Origin: Marinomonas rhodophyticola
GTDB taxonomy: Bacteria > Pseudomonadota > Gammaproteobacteria > Pseudomonadales > Marinomonadaceae
NCBI RefSeq assembly: GCF_026113935.1
Contig: NZ_JAPEUL010000004.1
Coordinates: forward strand, 124,001 to 188,000
Direction of reading: 5' to 3'
DNA length: 64,000 bases
Part shown: in pieces, positions 36,447-46,200 of the stretch
How positions within the stretch are numbered: position 1 is the stretch's first letter
Layout: the number at the start of each line of letters is the position of its first letter
The notes under the pieces: model-generated
Told to the model about the DNA's origin: nothing
Databases searched by the model: none
Seen by the model: the letters and a program-made list of their open reading frames with translations, nothing else
Translations under genes and position numbers: made by a program

Positions 36447-36527
36447 CCAGTGTGACTAGTGAGTGGCTTTATTTTTGGGCTAAATATTGTTGTAGATGGT
36501 GTTATTGTGATTAGTGAGGGTGGTTAA
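36447..36527 (+). pseudogene. Fossil C-terminus of an SDR (relative of the 25855 gene)
   Basis: In one frame this stretch reads GFI-F-GLNIVVDG-VIVISEGG and then a stop. This aligns residue by residue with the end of the intact SDR at 25855-26601 (GFISGQNIVVDGGTVISDGG, stop). Nucleotide matches extend upstream to about 36430 with gaps. The rest of the gene is gone. It lies 3' of an FAH gene, as the intact SDR does (with an epimerase gene in between), so the second module probably once ended with an SDR and lost it. Confidence 0.78.
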
Positions 36528-36609
36528 AGCATGCAGATAGCGAATAAAGACAATTGCTTCATGAACGAAAGTCGTCAATTTTTTTAACACCTTCAAGTTC
36601 TTTAGATAA

Positions 36610-37189
36610 TTAAACGGTTAAAATCTTGGTGACTTCTCCTAGCGCTTCCCAAGAAACATCAAATGCTTCTTCGAGCTCTATTGGCTCCTTTAACCAACGT
36701 AAAATACCAGTCCATCCGCTGAATAAAAGCATTTCAGCTAAGATATCGAGTACCAATGCCGAGCTGTTTTCGATCTTCATCGCGAGTAGTTGGCTTAAAT
36801 GACTCCTTGCTTCTGACATTCTGGCTAACTGAATTTGTCCTGCCTTGGGATGGGTACGAACAATTTCTAATACAATAAGTAGTTCCTCTTTATTTGTTGT
36901 TGCAGCTTGCATGAAATCAAACATTAATAGACGAAGGTTTTCTTTTATAGGAAGTTCACTTTTCAAGAAACGTTCAATCGATTCCTCTGATATGTCAGGT
37001 ACTCCACTCATCAGAGCGGACTCTTTATTTTCGTAATAATTGAAAAAAGTTCTATGGCTAATACCAACATATTTACTTATGGCACTGGGTTGTAACAGCA
37101 CTAAAGCCATCTTTGCAAGCGAGCTTAAGTGTTGCTTTATGTATATCGCGAGCCATCTCAATACGCCTACGCTCTCTAAGACCTAACAT
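36610..37189 (-). pseudogene. TetR-family repressor of the RND pump, frameshifted
   Basis: From ATG 37189 the minus strand reads MLGLRERRRIEMARDIHKA, LKLACKDGFSAVTT, then hits a stop. Removing one base from CCC near 37086-37088 gives TSAISKYVGISHRTFFNYY and joins it to the rest. The restored protein is about 192 residues with a TetR helix-turn-helix at 20-55 and a ligand domain ending in GEVTKILTV. It is divergent from the RND operon and lies 247 bases from it. TetR proteins usually repress pumps of this type until a toxic ligand binds. Confidence 0.82.
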
Positions 37190-37436
37190 CGCTATCTCTC
37201 TTAATGTACGCCAAATAGTAAATAACGTTATGTTAACAGCTCTCTAGGTTATTTTAAAAAATAAAAAAAAGTGCATATTTTAAGGAATTAAAAATATAAA
37301 TGACAATTATTGCCTGCAATGAAAATGTTGCGCATTGTGCAATATTTTTCTTTTCCGTATGATCTTCTTAATCATCTATGACTCATTAATTTATGTTGTT
37401 GGTAGCTATAGATCCTTTTTAACTTAGGGAATTTGT
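37190..37436. promoter_or_regulatory. TetR/RND divergent control region
   Basis: The gap holds a perfect palindrome ATAACGTTAT at 37222-37231, close to the TetR start, and the imperfect palindrome plus promoter described next. It is strongly AT-rich with A runs near 37260. Together these suggest that the repressor controls both itself and the pump. Confidence 0.5.
37328..37363 (+). promoter_or_regulatory. Candidate RND promoter overlapped by operator
   Basis: TTGTGC (37335-37340) and TATGAT (37358-37363) are separated by exactly 17 bases, a good sigma-70 promoter. The imperfect palindrome TTGCGCATTGTGCAA at 37328-37342 overlaps the -35 element, so a bound TetR protein would block the promoter. 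The pump gene starts 74 bases after the -10 box. Confidence 0.55.
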
Positions 37437-38646
37437 ATGAAACAAATTAAACCATATCACTTGTTAGTAAATTTTTTGTTTGCAGCGCTACCTCTTAGTG
37501 CATTGGCTCAACAACCACCTTCTTTACCTCCCCAGCAAGTAGGCGTGATAACAGTGAAGCAACAGGAAGTGCCAATTATCGTTGAGCTTCCAGGTCGGGC
37601 TGTTGCTTATGAAAAAGCTGATATTCGACCTCGAGTGACTGGTATTGTCATTGATAAATTATATAAAGCGGGTGCCGAAGTTAAAAAAGGTGACCCGCTT
37701 TTTCGATTAGATGATTCAAGTTATCAAGCAACAGTGGCAGCCGATGAGGCCACTGTTGCGGAGGCTCAGGCAAATTTACCAGTTAAACAGTCCGCTTATA
37801 ATAGAGCTAAAAAACTAGAAGGCTCAGGCTATACAGCTGCTGATGTTGATACGGCAGAATCTGAAGCTCGCTTCCGCTAAAGCGACGCTATTGTCTGCAG
37901 AAGCAGCTTTGAAATATTCAAGAATACAATTGGGCTGGACGACTATTGTTTCGCCTATTGACGGGATTGTAGACGTCTCCAATGTTTCTCTTGGTGATTT
38001 GGTTTCTTCAGGACAAACTGATTCCCTTACAACAGTGACGACACTAAATCCTATTTTTATTGATATGGTTGCTCCTGTAGAAGATATGTTGAGTTTTCGT
38101 CGTCAGATCGAGCAAGGTGCCGTACAGACTGGAGAGAAACTTTCTGCTCAGTTACAGGTCGGCGACAATGATATTTTAGAAGGTTCTGGTGCACTGGTTA
38201 CTTATTCACCAACGGTTTCTACTTCCACTGGTTCGGTAACCGTCCGTTTCCAGTTTGATAATCCCGATCATATCATTCTGCCTGGGATGTTTGTACGTGG
38301 AATATTGCAACTTGGTAGTCAGAAAGCCTTTCTTATTCCTCAAAGAGCAGGGTCTCATGGCGCCGATGGTTTATTTTCCGCTTTCGTCGTTGATAGCGAC
38401 GGCAAATCTAAAAAAGTTAGCTTAAAAACCTATGGTAGTTATCAGAATAATTGGATTGTACGTTCAGGGATTTCTGCTAACGAACAAGTGATTGTTGATG
38501 GGCAGAAGAATTTGTCAGAGGGCGTTGCAGTTACTCCTGTAGAAGTCTCCATTAATAGTGATGGTACAACTCAAGACATTGCGCCATCTCAAGCTAACGA
38601 TATGAAACTGTCTCCTAGCCATTCACAAACGTCTCTGTCGGAGTAA
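37437..38646 (+). pseudogene. RND efflux periplasmic adaptor (HlyD/AcrA type), frameshifted
   Basis: This membrane-fusion protein of about 403 residues has an N-terminal signal (NFLFAALPLSALA), a lipoyl-like beta-hairpin (LYKAGAEVKKGDPLFRLDDSSYQ), a coiled coil and beta-barrel. The frame breaks near 37864; deleting one A from GAAGC gives TAESELASAKATLLSAEAAL, a normal hairpin helix. The protein links the AcrB-like pump to the outer-membrane channel. No lipobox Cys is seen, unlike AcrA. It is the first gene of the operon. Confidence 0.87.
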
Positions 38647-38652
38647 TACCCT

Positions 38653-41600
38653 ATGACACAGTTTTTTATACATCGTCCGGTGTTTGCTTGGGTACTTGCC
38701 ATTGCGCTGATGATAGGGGGCGCTTTTGGTCTAAAAAGTTTGGCAATTTCTCAGTATCCCGAAGTCGCTCCAACAACTATTCAAATTAGTGCCACATACA
38801 CTGGAGCATCAGCACAAATCGTTGCCGATTCTGTGACTTCTGTCATTGAGGATGGCATGACAGACTTGGACGGTTTTCTTTATATGACGTCCACGTCCAG
38901 TGAAGGTAGCTCTAGCATATCGCTTGTTTTTGACAGTAGCGTTGATCCAGATACTGCTCAAGTACAAGTCCAAAACAAACTAAAAGTCGTAGAAAGCTCT
39001 TTACCTTCTGTCGTTACTCAAACTGGCGTCACTGTTACCCGTTCTACTAGTTCAATCTTATTAGTGGGTGGCTTGGTGTCTGAAGATGGCCGATACTCTG
39101 GTGTTGAATTGGGGAATTTATTTTCTCAGCAGATGAAGAAGAGGCTTCAGCGTGTAGAAGGTGTGGGTCAAGTAAACACGTTTGGCTCAGAATACGCGAT
39201 GCGTATTTGGCTTGATCCTAACAAGCTTTATAAATACTCGTTAACACCCAGTGATGTAACAAGTGCTATTTCGGCACAAAATACCAATGTAACGGTTGGA
39301 TCGCTTGGTGCAATTCCAAACGAAAAGGGTCAACAAGTAAAAATTCTTCTTAAGGCACAATCACAACTTACGTCTGTTGATGACTTTAGAAAGATTGTTA
39401 TTTCTACCAATGATGATGGTTCATCTGTGTTTCTTGCAGATGTTGCACGTGTCGAGTTAGACAGTGACGACTATTCTGTATTTTCAAAATACAATGGGAA
39501 AAATGCAGTTGGCTTTAGTGTTAATTTAGCGACGGGAGCCAATGCCGTTGATACCTCTACGTTAATTCATGCTGCTATTGATGCTCAAGCGAAGAAGCTT
39601 CCAGAAGGCATAAGTGTTGTTTATCCCTATGACACGACGCCTTTTATTCAAGAGTCTATAACGCAAATTTTCCACACATTAATTGAAGCCATCGCACTGG
39701 TTTTTATCGTGATATTGGTTTTTTTACAAAGCTGGCGAGCGACTCTCATACCAACGCTTGTGGTTCCCATTGTGTTGCTTGGTACTTTTGGTGTACTGGC
39801 TATTACAGGTTTCTCCTTAAATACATTAACTATGTTTGCCTTAGTACTTGCCATTGGCTTGCTGGTTGATGATGCCATCGTTGTTGTAGAAAACGTTGAA
39901 AGGGTGATGGAAGAAGAAGGTTTAAGCCCAATGGCAGCGACAGAGAAAAGTATGAGGGAAATCTCTCCTGCTTTGATTGGTATCGTCGTTGTGTTGACTT
40001 CTGTATTTTTGCCTATGGCATTTATGAGCGGTTCTACAGGGATCATATATAGACAGTTTTCCATTACGATCGTTTCTGCGATGGTATTGTCTCTTTTTGT
40101 CGCTTTAATATTAACGCCAGCTATGTGTGCTTCGTTATTGAAGCCTTCTCATGGCCAATCTAATGCTTGGCCTGCACGTAAGTTTAACGCGGGTCTTGAT
40201 AAGTTAAATTTAGGTTACACGGGGACTGTGGGTAAACTGCTGCGTCGACCTTTTCGAATGGTTGCTATGGTTGTCGCGGTTGGGGTCGCCATTGTCTTTG
40301 TGTACGATCGTCTTCCTACAAGTTTTGTTCCAGTGGAGGACCAAGGCATACTGATGGCATCGGTTTCGCTGCCAAATAATGCTACACGTAGTCAGACAGA
40401 AAAGACTGTGACCGCAATAGAAAATTATCTTCTTAAAGACCAAGGGCAATACGTTAATAGTGCCTTTGCTGCTATTGGATATGGTTTTGGTGGATCTGGC
40501 CAGAATACTGCCATGATGTTTATTAGTTTAAAGGATTTGGATGAACGAAATGGTGTCTCTGCTGAGCAGATTGCCAACCAAGCCAACATGCACTTTTTCG
40601 GCGGGCGATATGGTCAGGTTTTCTTTCTTCAGCCTCCTGCTATACAGGGTATGGGGACATCGAACGGCTTTAATATGTATTTAACTGACTCTAGTGGCAA
40701 GGGGCTTGTGGAGCTACAAAAGCAAGCTCAAATGCTTGCTATGTCGGCACAACAGACAGGTAAGGTAACCTCCATTCGGGGTTATGAGTCTAACACTCAA
40801 ACACAGCTTTCCATTGATATAGATTCACAAAAAGCACAGGCAACAGGTCTAACGCTATCCGATATTAATAGTAATCTAACGACTATTTTTGCTGGCGATT
40901 ACGTTAACGACTTCATACTGGATGGCAAATTGCGTGATGTGCGAGTAATGGGTGATCAACCTTATCGTATGCAGCCGTCAGACATTAATGATTGGTATAT
41001 GCGCAATAGTAATGGCGACATGGTGCCAATGACGGCATTTAGTAAACAAGTTTGGGAAGAGGCTGCTACTTCTATTACGCATTATGGCGGGGAAAACGCG
41101 ATTGAGTTGCAAGGCTCTGCTGCTGAAGGCGTTAGCTCAGGAGATGCTATGAATGTGATGGAAGAGCAGGTTAGAAACATGGGTGGGGGTTACGATCTTG
41201 CTTGGACTGGGCTTTCCTATCAGGAAAAACTTTCAGGAAACCAAGAAATGTTGCTGTATATCCTTTCCGTGGTTGTTGTATTTCTTGCGCTTGCAGCGCT
41301 TTATGAAAGTTGGATGGTGCCCCTTGCCGTCATGCTAGCGGTTCCTATTAGCTTGCTGGGTGCATTGTTAACGGCATGGGTATTTGGTCAATCAAATGAT
41401 GTGTACTTTAAAGTCGGTATGTTAACTACTATCGGTCTTGCTGCTCGGAACGCCATACTGATTGTAGAGTTTGCAGAAAGCTTGAGGAAGCAAGGAAATG
41501 ACCTGCTCGAATCGGTTATTGCGGCGGCCAAAATGCGTCTTCGTCCAATTTTAATGACCACCTTTGCGTTTGCGTTTGGTGTTTTACCTTTAGCACTGGC

Positions 41601-41766
41601 AAGTGGCACAGGTGCTAATGCACAAAATTCTATTGGTACAGGTATGCTTGGAGGGATCGCTTTCTCCGCTGTTTTTGGAATATTAATGGTGCCCGTTTTG
41701 TATGTAGCTGTATTGAAAGCAGTTCAGTTTTCTAAAAAACTGAGCCGTAAGGAGATATCTGAATGA
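38653..41766 (+). CDS. RND efflux pump inner-membrane subunit (AcrB/MexB, HAE1 type)
   Basis: This is a 1037-residue proton-driven efflux pump. It starts MTQFFIHRPVFAWVLAI, the conserved opening of HAE1 pumps. The proton-relay Asp pair is seen in AIGLLVDDAIVVVENVER, and later MTTFAFAFGVLPLALASG is the C-terminal family motif. Large periplasmic loops lie between helix 1 and 2 and 7 and 8. It expels amphiphilic compounds such as phenolics and drugs through the adaptor and the channel encoded beside it. Length is normal and no defects are seen. Placement inside catabolic modules suggests tolerance of phenolic substrates, which is inference. Confidence 0.96.
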   Translation: MTQFFIHRPVFAWVLAIALMIGGAFGLKSLAISQYPEVAPTTIQISATYTGASAQIVADSVTSVIEDGMTDLDGFLYMTSTSSEGSSSISLVFDSSVDPDTAQVQVQNKLKVVESSLPSVVTQTGVTVTRSTSSILLVGGLVSEDGRYSGVELGNLFSQQMKKRLQRVEGVGQVNTFGSEYAMRIWLDPNKLYKYSLTPSDVTSAISAQNTNVTVGSLGAIPNEKGQQVKILLKAQSQLTSVDDFRKIVISTNDDGSSVFLADVARVELDSDDYSVFSKYNGKNAVGFSVNLATGANAVDTSTLIHAAIDAQAKKLPEGISVVYPYDTTPFIQESITQIFHTLIEAIALVFIVILVFLQSWRATLIPTLVVPIVLLGTFGVLAITGFSLNTLTMFALVLAIGLLVDDAIVVVENVERVMEEEGLSPMAATEKSMREISPALIGIVVVLTSVFLPMAFMSGSTGIIYRQFSITIVSAMVLSLFVALILTPAMCASLLKPSHGQSNAWPARKFNAGLDKLNLGYTGTVGKLLRRPFRMVAMVVAVGVAIVFVYDRLPTSFVPVEDQGILMASVSLPNNATRSQTEKTVTAIENYLLKDQGQYVNSAFAAIGYGFGGSGQNTAMMFISLKDLDERNGVSAEQIANQANMHFFGGRYGQVFFLQPPAIQGMGTSNGFNMYLTDSSGKGLVELQKQAQMLAMSAQQTGKVTSIRGYESNTQTQLSIDIDSQKAQATGLTLSDINSNLTTIFAGDYVNDFILDGKLRDVRVMGDQPYRMQPSDINDWYMRNSNGDMVPMTAFSKQVWEEAATSITHYGGENAIELQGSAAEGVSSGDAMNVMEEQVRNMGGGYDLAWTGLSYQEKLSGNQEMLLYILSVVVVFLALAALYESWMVPLAVMLAVPISLLGALLTAWVFGQSNDVYFKVGMLTTIGLAARNAILIVEFAESLRKQGNDLLESVIAAAKMRLRPILMTTFAFAFGVLPLALASGTGANAQNSIGTGMLGGIAFSAVFGILMVPVLYVAVLKAVQFSKKLSRKEISE

Positions 41767-43166
41767 TAAAATTATTAAAAATGGCGCCTTTTTTATTATT
41801 AGCAGGTTGTGCTGCGGTAGGGCCAGATTGGGAAGTGCCAACAACGCCTCTTCCCGCCACATTTACAGATGGAAATGTAGCTCATATTGATGATGTCGCT
41901 TATCGAGCTTGGTGGCGCGATTTTAATGATCCACTTTTAACGAAATTAGTCGAACGAGGATTCGAGCAAAACCTTAGTATTTTGCAAGCAAAAGAGCGCA
42001 TCAATGAAGCCAATGCAAAGCTTAGGGGGAAAGGTATTAACTCTGCTTTAAGTGGCTCTGCGAGTTTTGAACGACTACGTTCGGGAACCGAAGGACAAGG
42101 CTCAACCATTAGTTCAGAAAGTAGTTTAGGCGCAAGTTTTGTTATTGACTTATTTGGTGGCATTCGTCGAGAGCGTGAGGCTGCAGTTGCAAACCTTGCT
42201 GCTATTCAATCGAATGTCGGAACTGAGCGGCTAGCTTGGCTTGCGGAGTTAGTTGCAGATTACTCTAATGCCCGCTATTACCAGCAAGCGTTAGAACTGA
42301 CTCGCGATACCATTGCAACACGCAAAGAGACGCTTGACATTACTAAAAAGGAAGTGGCTGCAGGGGCTTCTACTCAGTATGAATTAGCGCAAGCTGAAGC
42401 GGCATTGCAAGCTGCGCAGGCTGAGCTACCAAGTTATCAGGCTCAGTTTAAAGCGACAGTGTTTGCTATCGCGACGTTATTGGATGAACCTGCGGGACCC
42501 TTGATGGCAGAAATGCAACAAACCTCTCAGAAGTTGGTCATGCCCACTGGCATTAACATAGGTGTACCTGCCGATTTATTACGAAATCGACCAGACGTTC
42601 GATATTACGAAGCTATTCTTCATCAACAGGTTGCAACGGTTGGTGTTGATGAATCATCACTTTACCCATCGATAAGCCTGAACGGTACGGTTTCTAATAC
42701 AGACTCAGTGAATGGCTGGAGCTTTGGTCCATCTATTTCACTAGGCATATTCAATCGTGGCGCACTTCATGCACAGCGTGACGCCCAAGTGTCAGTGGCA
42801 AAACAAGCTGAAATTGACTGGCGGGCAAGTGTTATAGGAGCAGTAGAAGATGTGCAGGTTGCTCAATCGAATTTCACTTTATACCAAGAACAGACAGAGC
42901 TATTAAATAAAGCAGCCGCTTCTTACGGGAGAGCGTTAGCCTTAGGTCGTAATAACTACCGCAATGGTGCGATGACACTTTTAGACTTGTTGGACACTGT
43001 TCGTTCTGAAGCGTCCGCACAAATTAATGCCGCATCCGTTCATAATTCAGCGATAAAAGAGTGGGCGTCGCTGCAAATCGCTATTGGAGCAGGTGCCGGT
43101 TTCTCTGATAAGAAAGACGAAGAGAAAGATGTTGTTACATCTAATGCTATTGAGGTAAAACAATAG
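41763..43166 (+). CDS. RND efflux outer-membrane channel lipoprotein (NodT/OprM type)
   Basis: This 467-residue TolC-type channel begins with a lipoprotein signal LLLAGCAAVGPDWEVP, with the acylated Cys near residue 16. It contains the family features YRAWWRDFNDPLL, LRNRPDVRYYEA and YRNGAMTLLDLLDTVR. It forms the exit duct of the pump and is anchored in the outer membrane. It overlaps the pump gene by four bases (ATGA) and is followed by a strong terminator. Confidence 0.95.
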   Translation: MIKLLKMAPFLLLAGCAAVGPDWEVPTTPLPATFTDGNVAHIDDVAYRAWWRDFNDPLLTKLVERGFEQNLSILQAKERINEANAKLRGKGINSALSGSASFERLRSGTEGQGSTISSESSLGASFVIDLFGGIRREREAAVANLAAIQSNVGTERLAWLAELVADYSNARYYQQALELTRDTIATRKETLDITKKEVAAGASTQYELAQAEAALQAAQAELPSYQAQFKATVFAIATLLDEPAGPLMAEMQQTSQKLVMPTGINIGVPADLLRNRPDVRYYEAILHQQVATVGVDESSLYPSISLNGTVSNTDSVNGWSFGPSISLGIFNRGALHAQRDAQVSVAKQAEIDWRASVIGAVEDVQVAQSNFTLYQEQTELLNKAAASYGRALALGRNNYRNGAMTLLDLLDTVRSEASAQINAASVHNSAIKEWASLQIAIGAGAGFSDKKDEEKDVVTSNAIEVKQ

Positions 43167-43200
43167 TATTAGAGGCATTCACATTATATCTATGAAGCAA

Positions 43201-43234
43201 AGGCAGTATGGTTTTCAGTCATATTGCCTTTTTT
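43201..43234 (+). terminator. Intrinsic terminator of the RND operon
   Basis: AGGCAGTATG (43201-43210) pairs with CATATTGCCT (43220-43229) with one G-U wobble, loop of 9 bases, followed by TTTTTT (43229-43234). It ends the plus-strand operon and lies in the gap to the convergent IclR gene. Confidence 0.85.
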
Positions 43235-43254
43235 AATAGCTTGTTAGAGGAAGG

Positions 43255-44034
43255 TTAAACCAGTCCACTGCTTAGTTTGATGGCATATTTTTTAAGTATA
43301 TCAACCTCGGCTGCGATTCTCTTTGGGTCATAATCTTCCACTGAGCGTACACAACTAATGCTTGCTTGAATTTTGCCATCTTGGCTGAGGATAGGAACCG
43401 CTAAACCAAATACGGTTTTATCCACTTCTGATATTGATAATGCATAGCCGTCATCTCTGATTTTTTGCAGGTTCGCTCTAAAATCTTTCCAGTTTGTACC
43501 TAAATGGGATTGTTCTATTTCACTCGGGTTTTCTACAAAAAGACGCATATGCTGAGCATTTGGTAAAAATGCCAAGATGGCTTTAGAGGTTGCTCCACTA
43601 AACAGAGGTCTTGGAATCCCTCTTGAATAACTAAGACTAGTCTCTAAATTACCAAAGTGATACACGCAGACAACTTGATCCTTAAATAGTCTACAAACCA
43701 ACCAAGCTTGTTTGCCTTCTAGCTCGTACGGTTGTTGTTCAATGTCTTTCGATAATCTAACTAGAGGGTCCGATAGGCGTAACTGACGGTCCCATTGAAT
43801 GATACGTGAGCCAAGGCTGTAATTGCTCTTTCCTGTTTGAAAAAGCAATCCAGCATCGGCCAATTCTTTGGTATATCGGTATCCGGTAGATCGGGTGTAG
43901 TTAAATTCTGTACAAATATCGTCTACAGACCAGATTGGTTTTTCTTGGGTAAACAAGTCTAAAATGCGTAGCATACGTTCTAAACTGCTGCGCTTTACGT
44001 CTTTGTTATTCACTTCTGCGTTTTTATCTTCCAA
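43255..44034 (-). CDS. IclR-family transcriptional regulator
   Basis: This 259-residue regulator has the N-terminal winged helix (SSLERMLRILDLFTQ, then SVDDICTEFNYTRSTGYRYTKEL) and the C-terminal effector domain ending in CVRSVEDYDPKRIAAEVDILKKYA. IclR proteins often control aromatic-acid operons. It diverges from the FAH gene at 44327, so it probably controls module three. The apparent start is TTG 44034 with no clear ribosome site. The same frame remains open about 30 codons upstream without an ATG, so the start or the sequence there may be wrong. Confidence 0.87.
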   Translation of the reverse strand: MEDKNAEVNNKDVKRSSLERMLRILDLFTQEKPIWSVDDICTEFNYTRSTGYRYTKELADAGLLFQTGKSNYSLGSRIIQWDRQLRLSDPLVRLSKDIEQQPYELEGKQAWLVCRLFKDQVVCVYHFGNLETSLSYSRGIPRPLFSGATSKAILAFLPNAQHMRLFVENPSEIEQSHLGTNWKDFRANLQKIRDDGYALSISEVDKTVFGLAVPILSQDGKIQASISCVRSVEDYDPKRIAAEVDILKKYAIKLSSGLV

Positions 44035-44326
44035 TTTTTCAGCCCATTTTATGTAGTCATGTTTAACGATACTGAACCACTCAGTAAGTGCAACACCTTG
44101 GCGCGTCGATTTCCTGCTGAATTATACCTTGCAATGAAATAAAGCTCATAGAGTTTAGCACATTTGAATAGGGTGAATGCTCTATATTGGGTAATTAATT
44201 TAATCTCACATTGTAGGATTTGTTGATTTTTTATTATTTTGAAATTATATTGTTGTTCATAATAAAAATCTGTCAATCAAAAAACTGGCATACCGCGCTA
44301 TTGTGAGGATGTCGTGAGGGGGAAGA

Positions 44327-45181
44327 ATGAAATTAGTGTCTTTTGAGTTCCACAATCGTAGCTCTTATGGTGTGGTGGTGGATGATGTAGTGAAAGATCT
44401 TGAGTCAATGAAGTCTCAGTTAGGGCAGGATCTTCAGCAAGTTTTGCAAAACGGAAACTTGGCGAAGATTGAACAACTCGATTTATCGAATATGCCGGAA
44501 ATAGCATTGGATGAGATTCGTTATCTTCCCGTCATTGCCAGCCCAAACAAGACGCTTTGCATTGGTATTAACTATGCAACCCACGTTAAAGAAACCGGCC
44601 GTGATATGCCTGTATATCCAATGATTTTTACCCGTTTTGCCGATACTCAAGTGGCACATGAACAAGCCATCATTCGACCAACTATTTCACACAAGTTGGA
44701 TTTTGAAGGGGAACTTGCTGTGGTTATTGGTAAAACAGCCCGCCATGTTGCGGCGCAAGACGCTTTAGATTATGTGGCTGGTTACTCTTGTTATAACGAT
44801 GGCAGTGTGCGTGATTGGCAAAAACACACCATTCAGTTTGTTCCAGGGAAAAACTTCCCTAGTACCGGCGGTTTCGGACCTTTCCTTGTTACTACCTCTG
44901 ATATTCCTGATCCACAGAAGCTTCATCTAACAACGCGTTTAAATGGTGAGGTTATGCAGGATACCGATACGGACGACATGATTTTTTCTGTCGAGAAGTT
45001 GATTGAGTACTGCTCCACCTTTACTGAGCTGGCTCCTGGCGATGTGATTGTTTCTGGAACAACTGGTGGTGTAGGGGCATTTCGTCAGCCACCAGTGTGG
45101 ATGAAACCTGGCGATGTGGTTGAAGTGGAAATCTCTGGAATAGGCATCCTAAGAAATACCATAGTAGACGAAGAACAATAA
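44327..45181 (+). CDS. Fumarylacetoacetate hydrolase family protein (short form)
   Basis: This 284-residue FAH protein has KLDFEGELAVVIGK (metal Glu-x-Glu), YSCYNDGSVRDWQKH, GKNFPSTGGFGPF and GDVIVSGTTGGVGAFR. It is paralogous to the 35496 protein in length and motif order. GAGGGGGAAG lies before the ATG. It opens the third module, divergent from IclR, and would act on the product of the VOC enzyme downstream. Confidence 0.9.
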   Translation: MKLVSFEFHNRSSYGVVVDDVVKDLESMKSQLGQDLQQVLQNGNLAKIEQLDLSNMPEIALDEIRYLPVIASPNKTLCIGINYATHVKETGRDMPVYPMIFTRFADTQVAHEQAIIRPTISHKLDFEGELAVVIGKTARHVAAQDALDYVAGYSCYNDGSVRDWQKHTIQFVPGKNFPSTGGFGPFLVTTSDIPDPQKLHLTTRLNGEVMQDTDTDDMIFSVEKLIEYCSTFTELAPGDVIVSGTTGGVGAFRQPPVWMKPGDVVEVEISGIGILRNTIVDEEQ

Positions 45182-45201
45182 TAGAGTTGTCCCTTCTCAT
45201 T

Positions 45202-45259
45202 TTATTGCTCTTTCTTAATTTACGTTGAAGAAAGAGCAATAAGGAGACTGTGTTTTTTT
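45202..45259 (+). terminator. Perfect 15-bp stem-loop after the FAH gene
   Basis: TTATTGCTCTTTCTT (45202-45216) is perfectly complementary to AAGAAAGAGCAATAA (45228-45242) around an 11-base loop. A T7 run follows at 45253-45259, about 10 bases later. It may be a partial terminator or an mRNA-stabilising hairpin that sets different FAH and VOC levels. Confidence 0.6.
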
Positions 45260-45306
45260 AACAATAATAAAGCGTTTTTATTCTCACTTTTCAAAGGAGA
45301 GTTGGT

Positions 45307-46123
45307 ATGGCACTTAATGCACATTTAAGCCATTTGGCGATTGGTAGTCCTGATCCATTAGTAATGGCAACTTTCTATGAAAAAGCCATGGGCAACACTA
45401 TTGAAGACATTGACCAAGGTTATATTTCTGCTGGGCGGGTAGAAAGCTTTTGTTTACTTCCGGCAAAGCGAAAGAGCTTAAATATTTTGCCATGGGAATG
45501 ACTGAGGAAAATTTGGATCTTTTGCGCGATGCTTTGTTGGCGAAGAATATCCAATTAAGTACTTCTCCATCACCTCTTTTTGATGATAAAGCGTTTGCTC
45601 TTCAGGATCCTGATGGTAACTGGTTAACCTTTGGCGTTGAAGAAAAGAGCAAAGAACAAGCCGAATTAACTGCTCGCTTACAACACTTTGCTTTTGCCAC
45701 AAACAACATTGAAGAGATGGTGGATTTTTATCAAAACACTGTCGGTTATTTAATCAGTGATAATGTGTTTGATGAAAATAAAAAATTAAAAACCGCCTTC
45801 TTAAGAAGTGACAACGAACATCATTCATTAGCCATCTTCCAAGCCAAAGAAAAATGGTTTGATCACCATTGTTATGAATCTTCGAATTGGAACGCCATTC
45901 GTGATTGGGCAGACCATTTGTCGACTTTTGATATTCCACTTAAATGGGGGCCTGGCCGCCATGGCCCAGGTAATAACCTGTTCATTTTTTTCATGATCCA
46001 GACGGTAATTGGTTAGAAATCTCGGCGGAGCTGCAAGTTCTTCCTGAAGATGCTCCAGCAGGGGAGTGGGTGCATGAGCCTAAAACCTTGAATTATTGGG
46101 GACAAGCGTTTTTAAGAAGTTAA
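45307..46123 (+). pseudogene. VOC-family extradiol dioxygenase-like protein, two frameshifts
   Basis: This two-module VOC protein is expected at about 273 residues. The first module starts ALNAHLSHLAIGSPDP. A missing T in TTTT (45448-45451) breaks it; with five T's the text reads VESFLFTSGKAKELKYFAMG. The second break is in the T7 run ending near 45991, where eight T's give FHDPDGNWLEISAEL with the likely Glu ligand. GPGRHGPGNN matches the 34583 protein. Both lesions are homopolymer deletions. A conventional start (ATG 45307) follows AAAGGAGAG. Confidence 0.82.
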
Positions 46124-46200
46124 AAACGTATTTCTAGACTGGTGTACCAACAAAATTTCATGGGCATGATGGAAATTCAGTCGTGCGGCTGGAGTGGTTA

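Noticed and set aside
44049..44276. A 75-codon minus-strand open frame upstream of IclR
   Set aside because: Very AT-rich, no recognisable domain and no ribosome site; it overlaps the likely promoter of the divergent genes.
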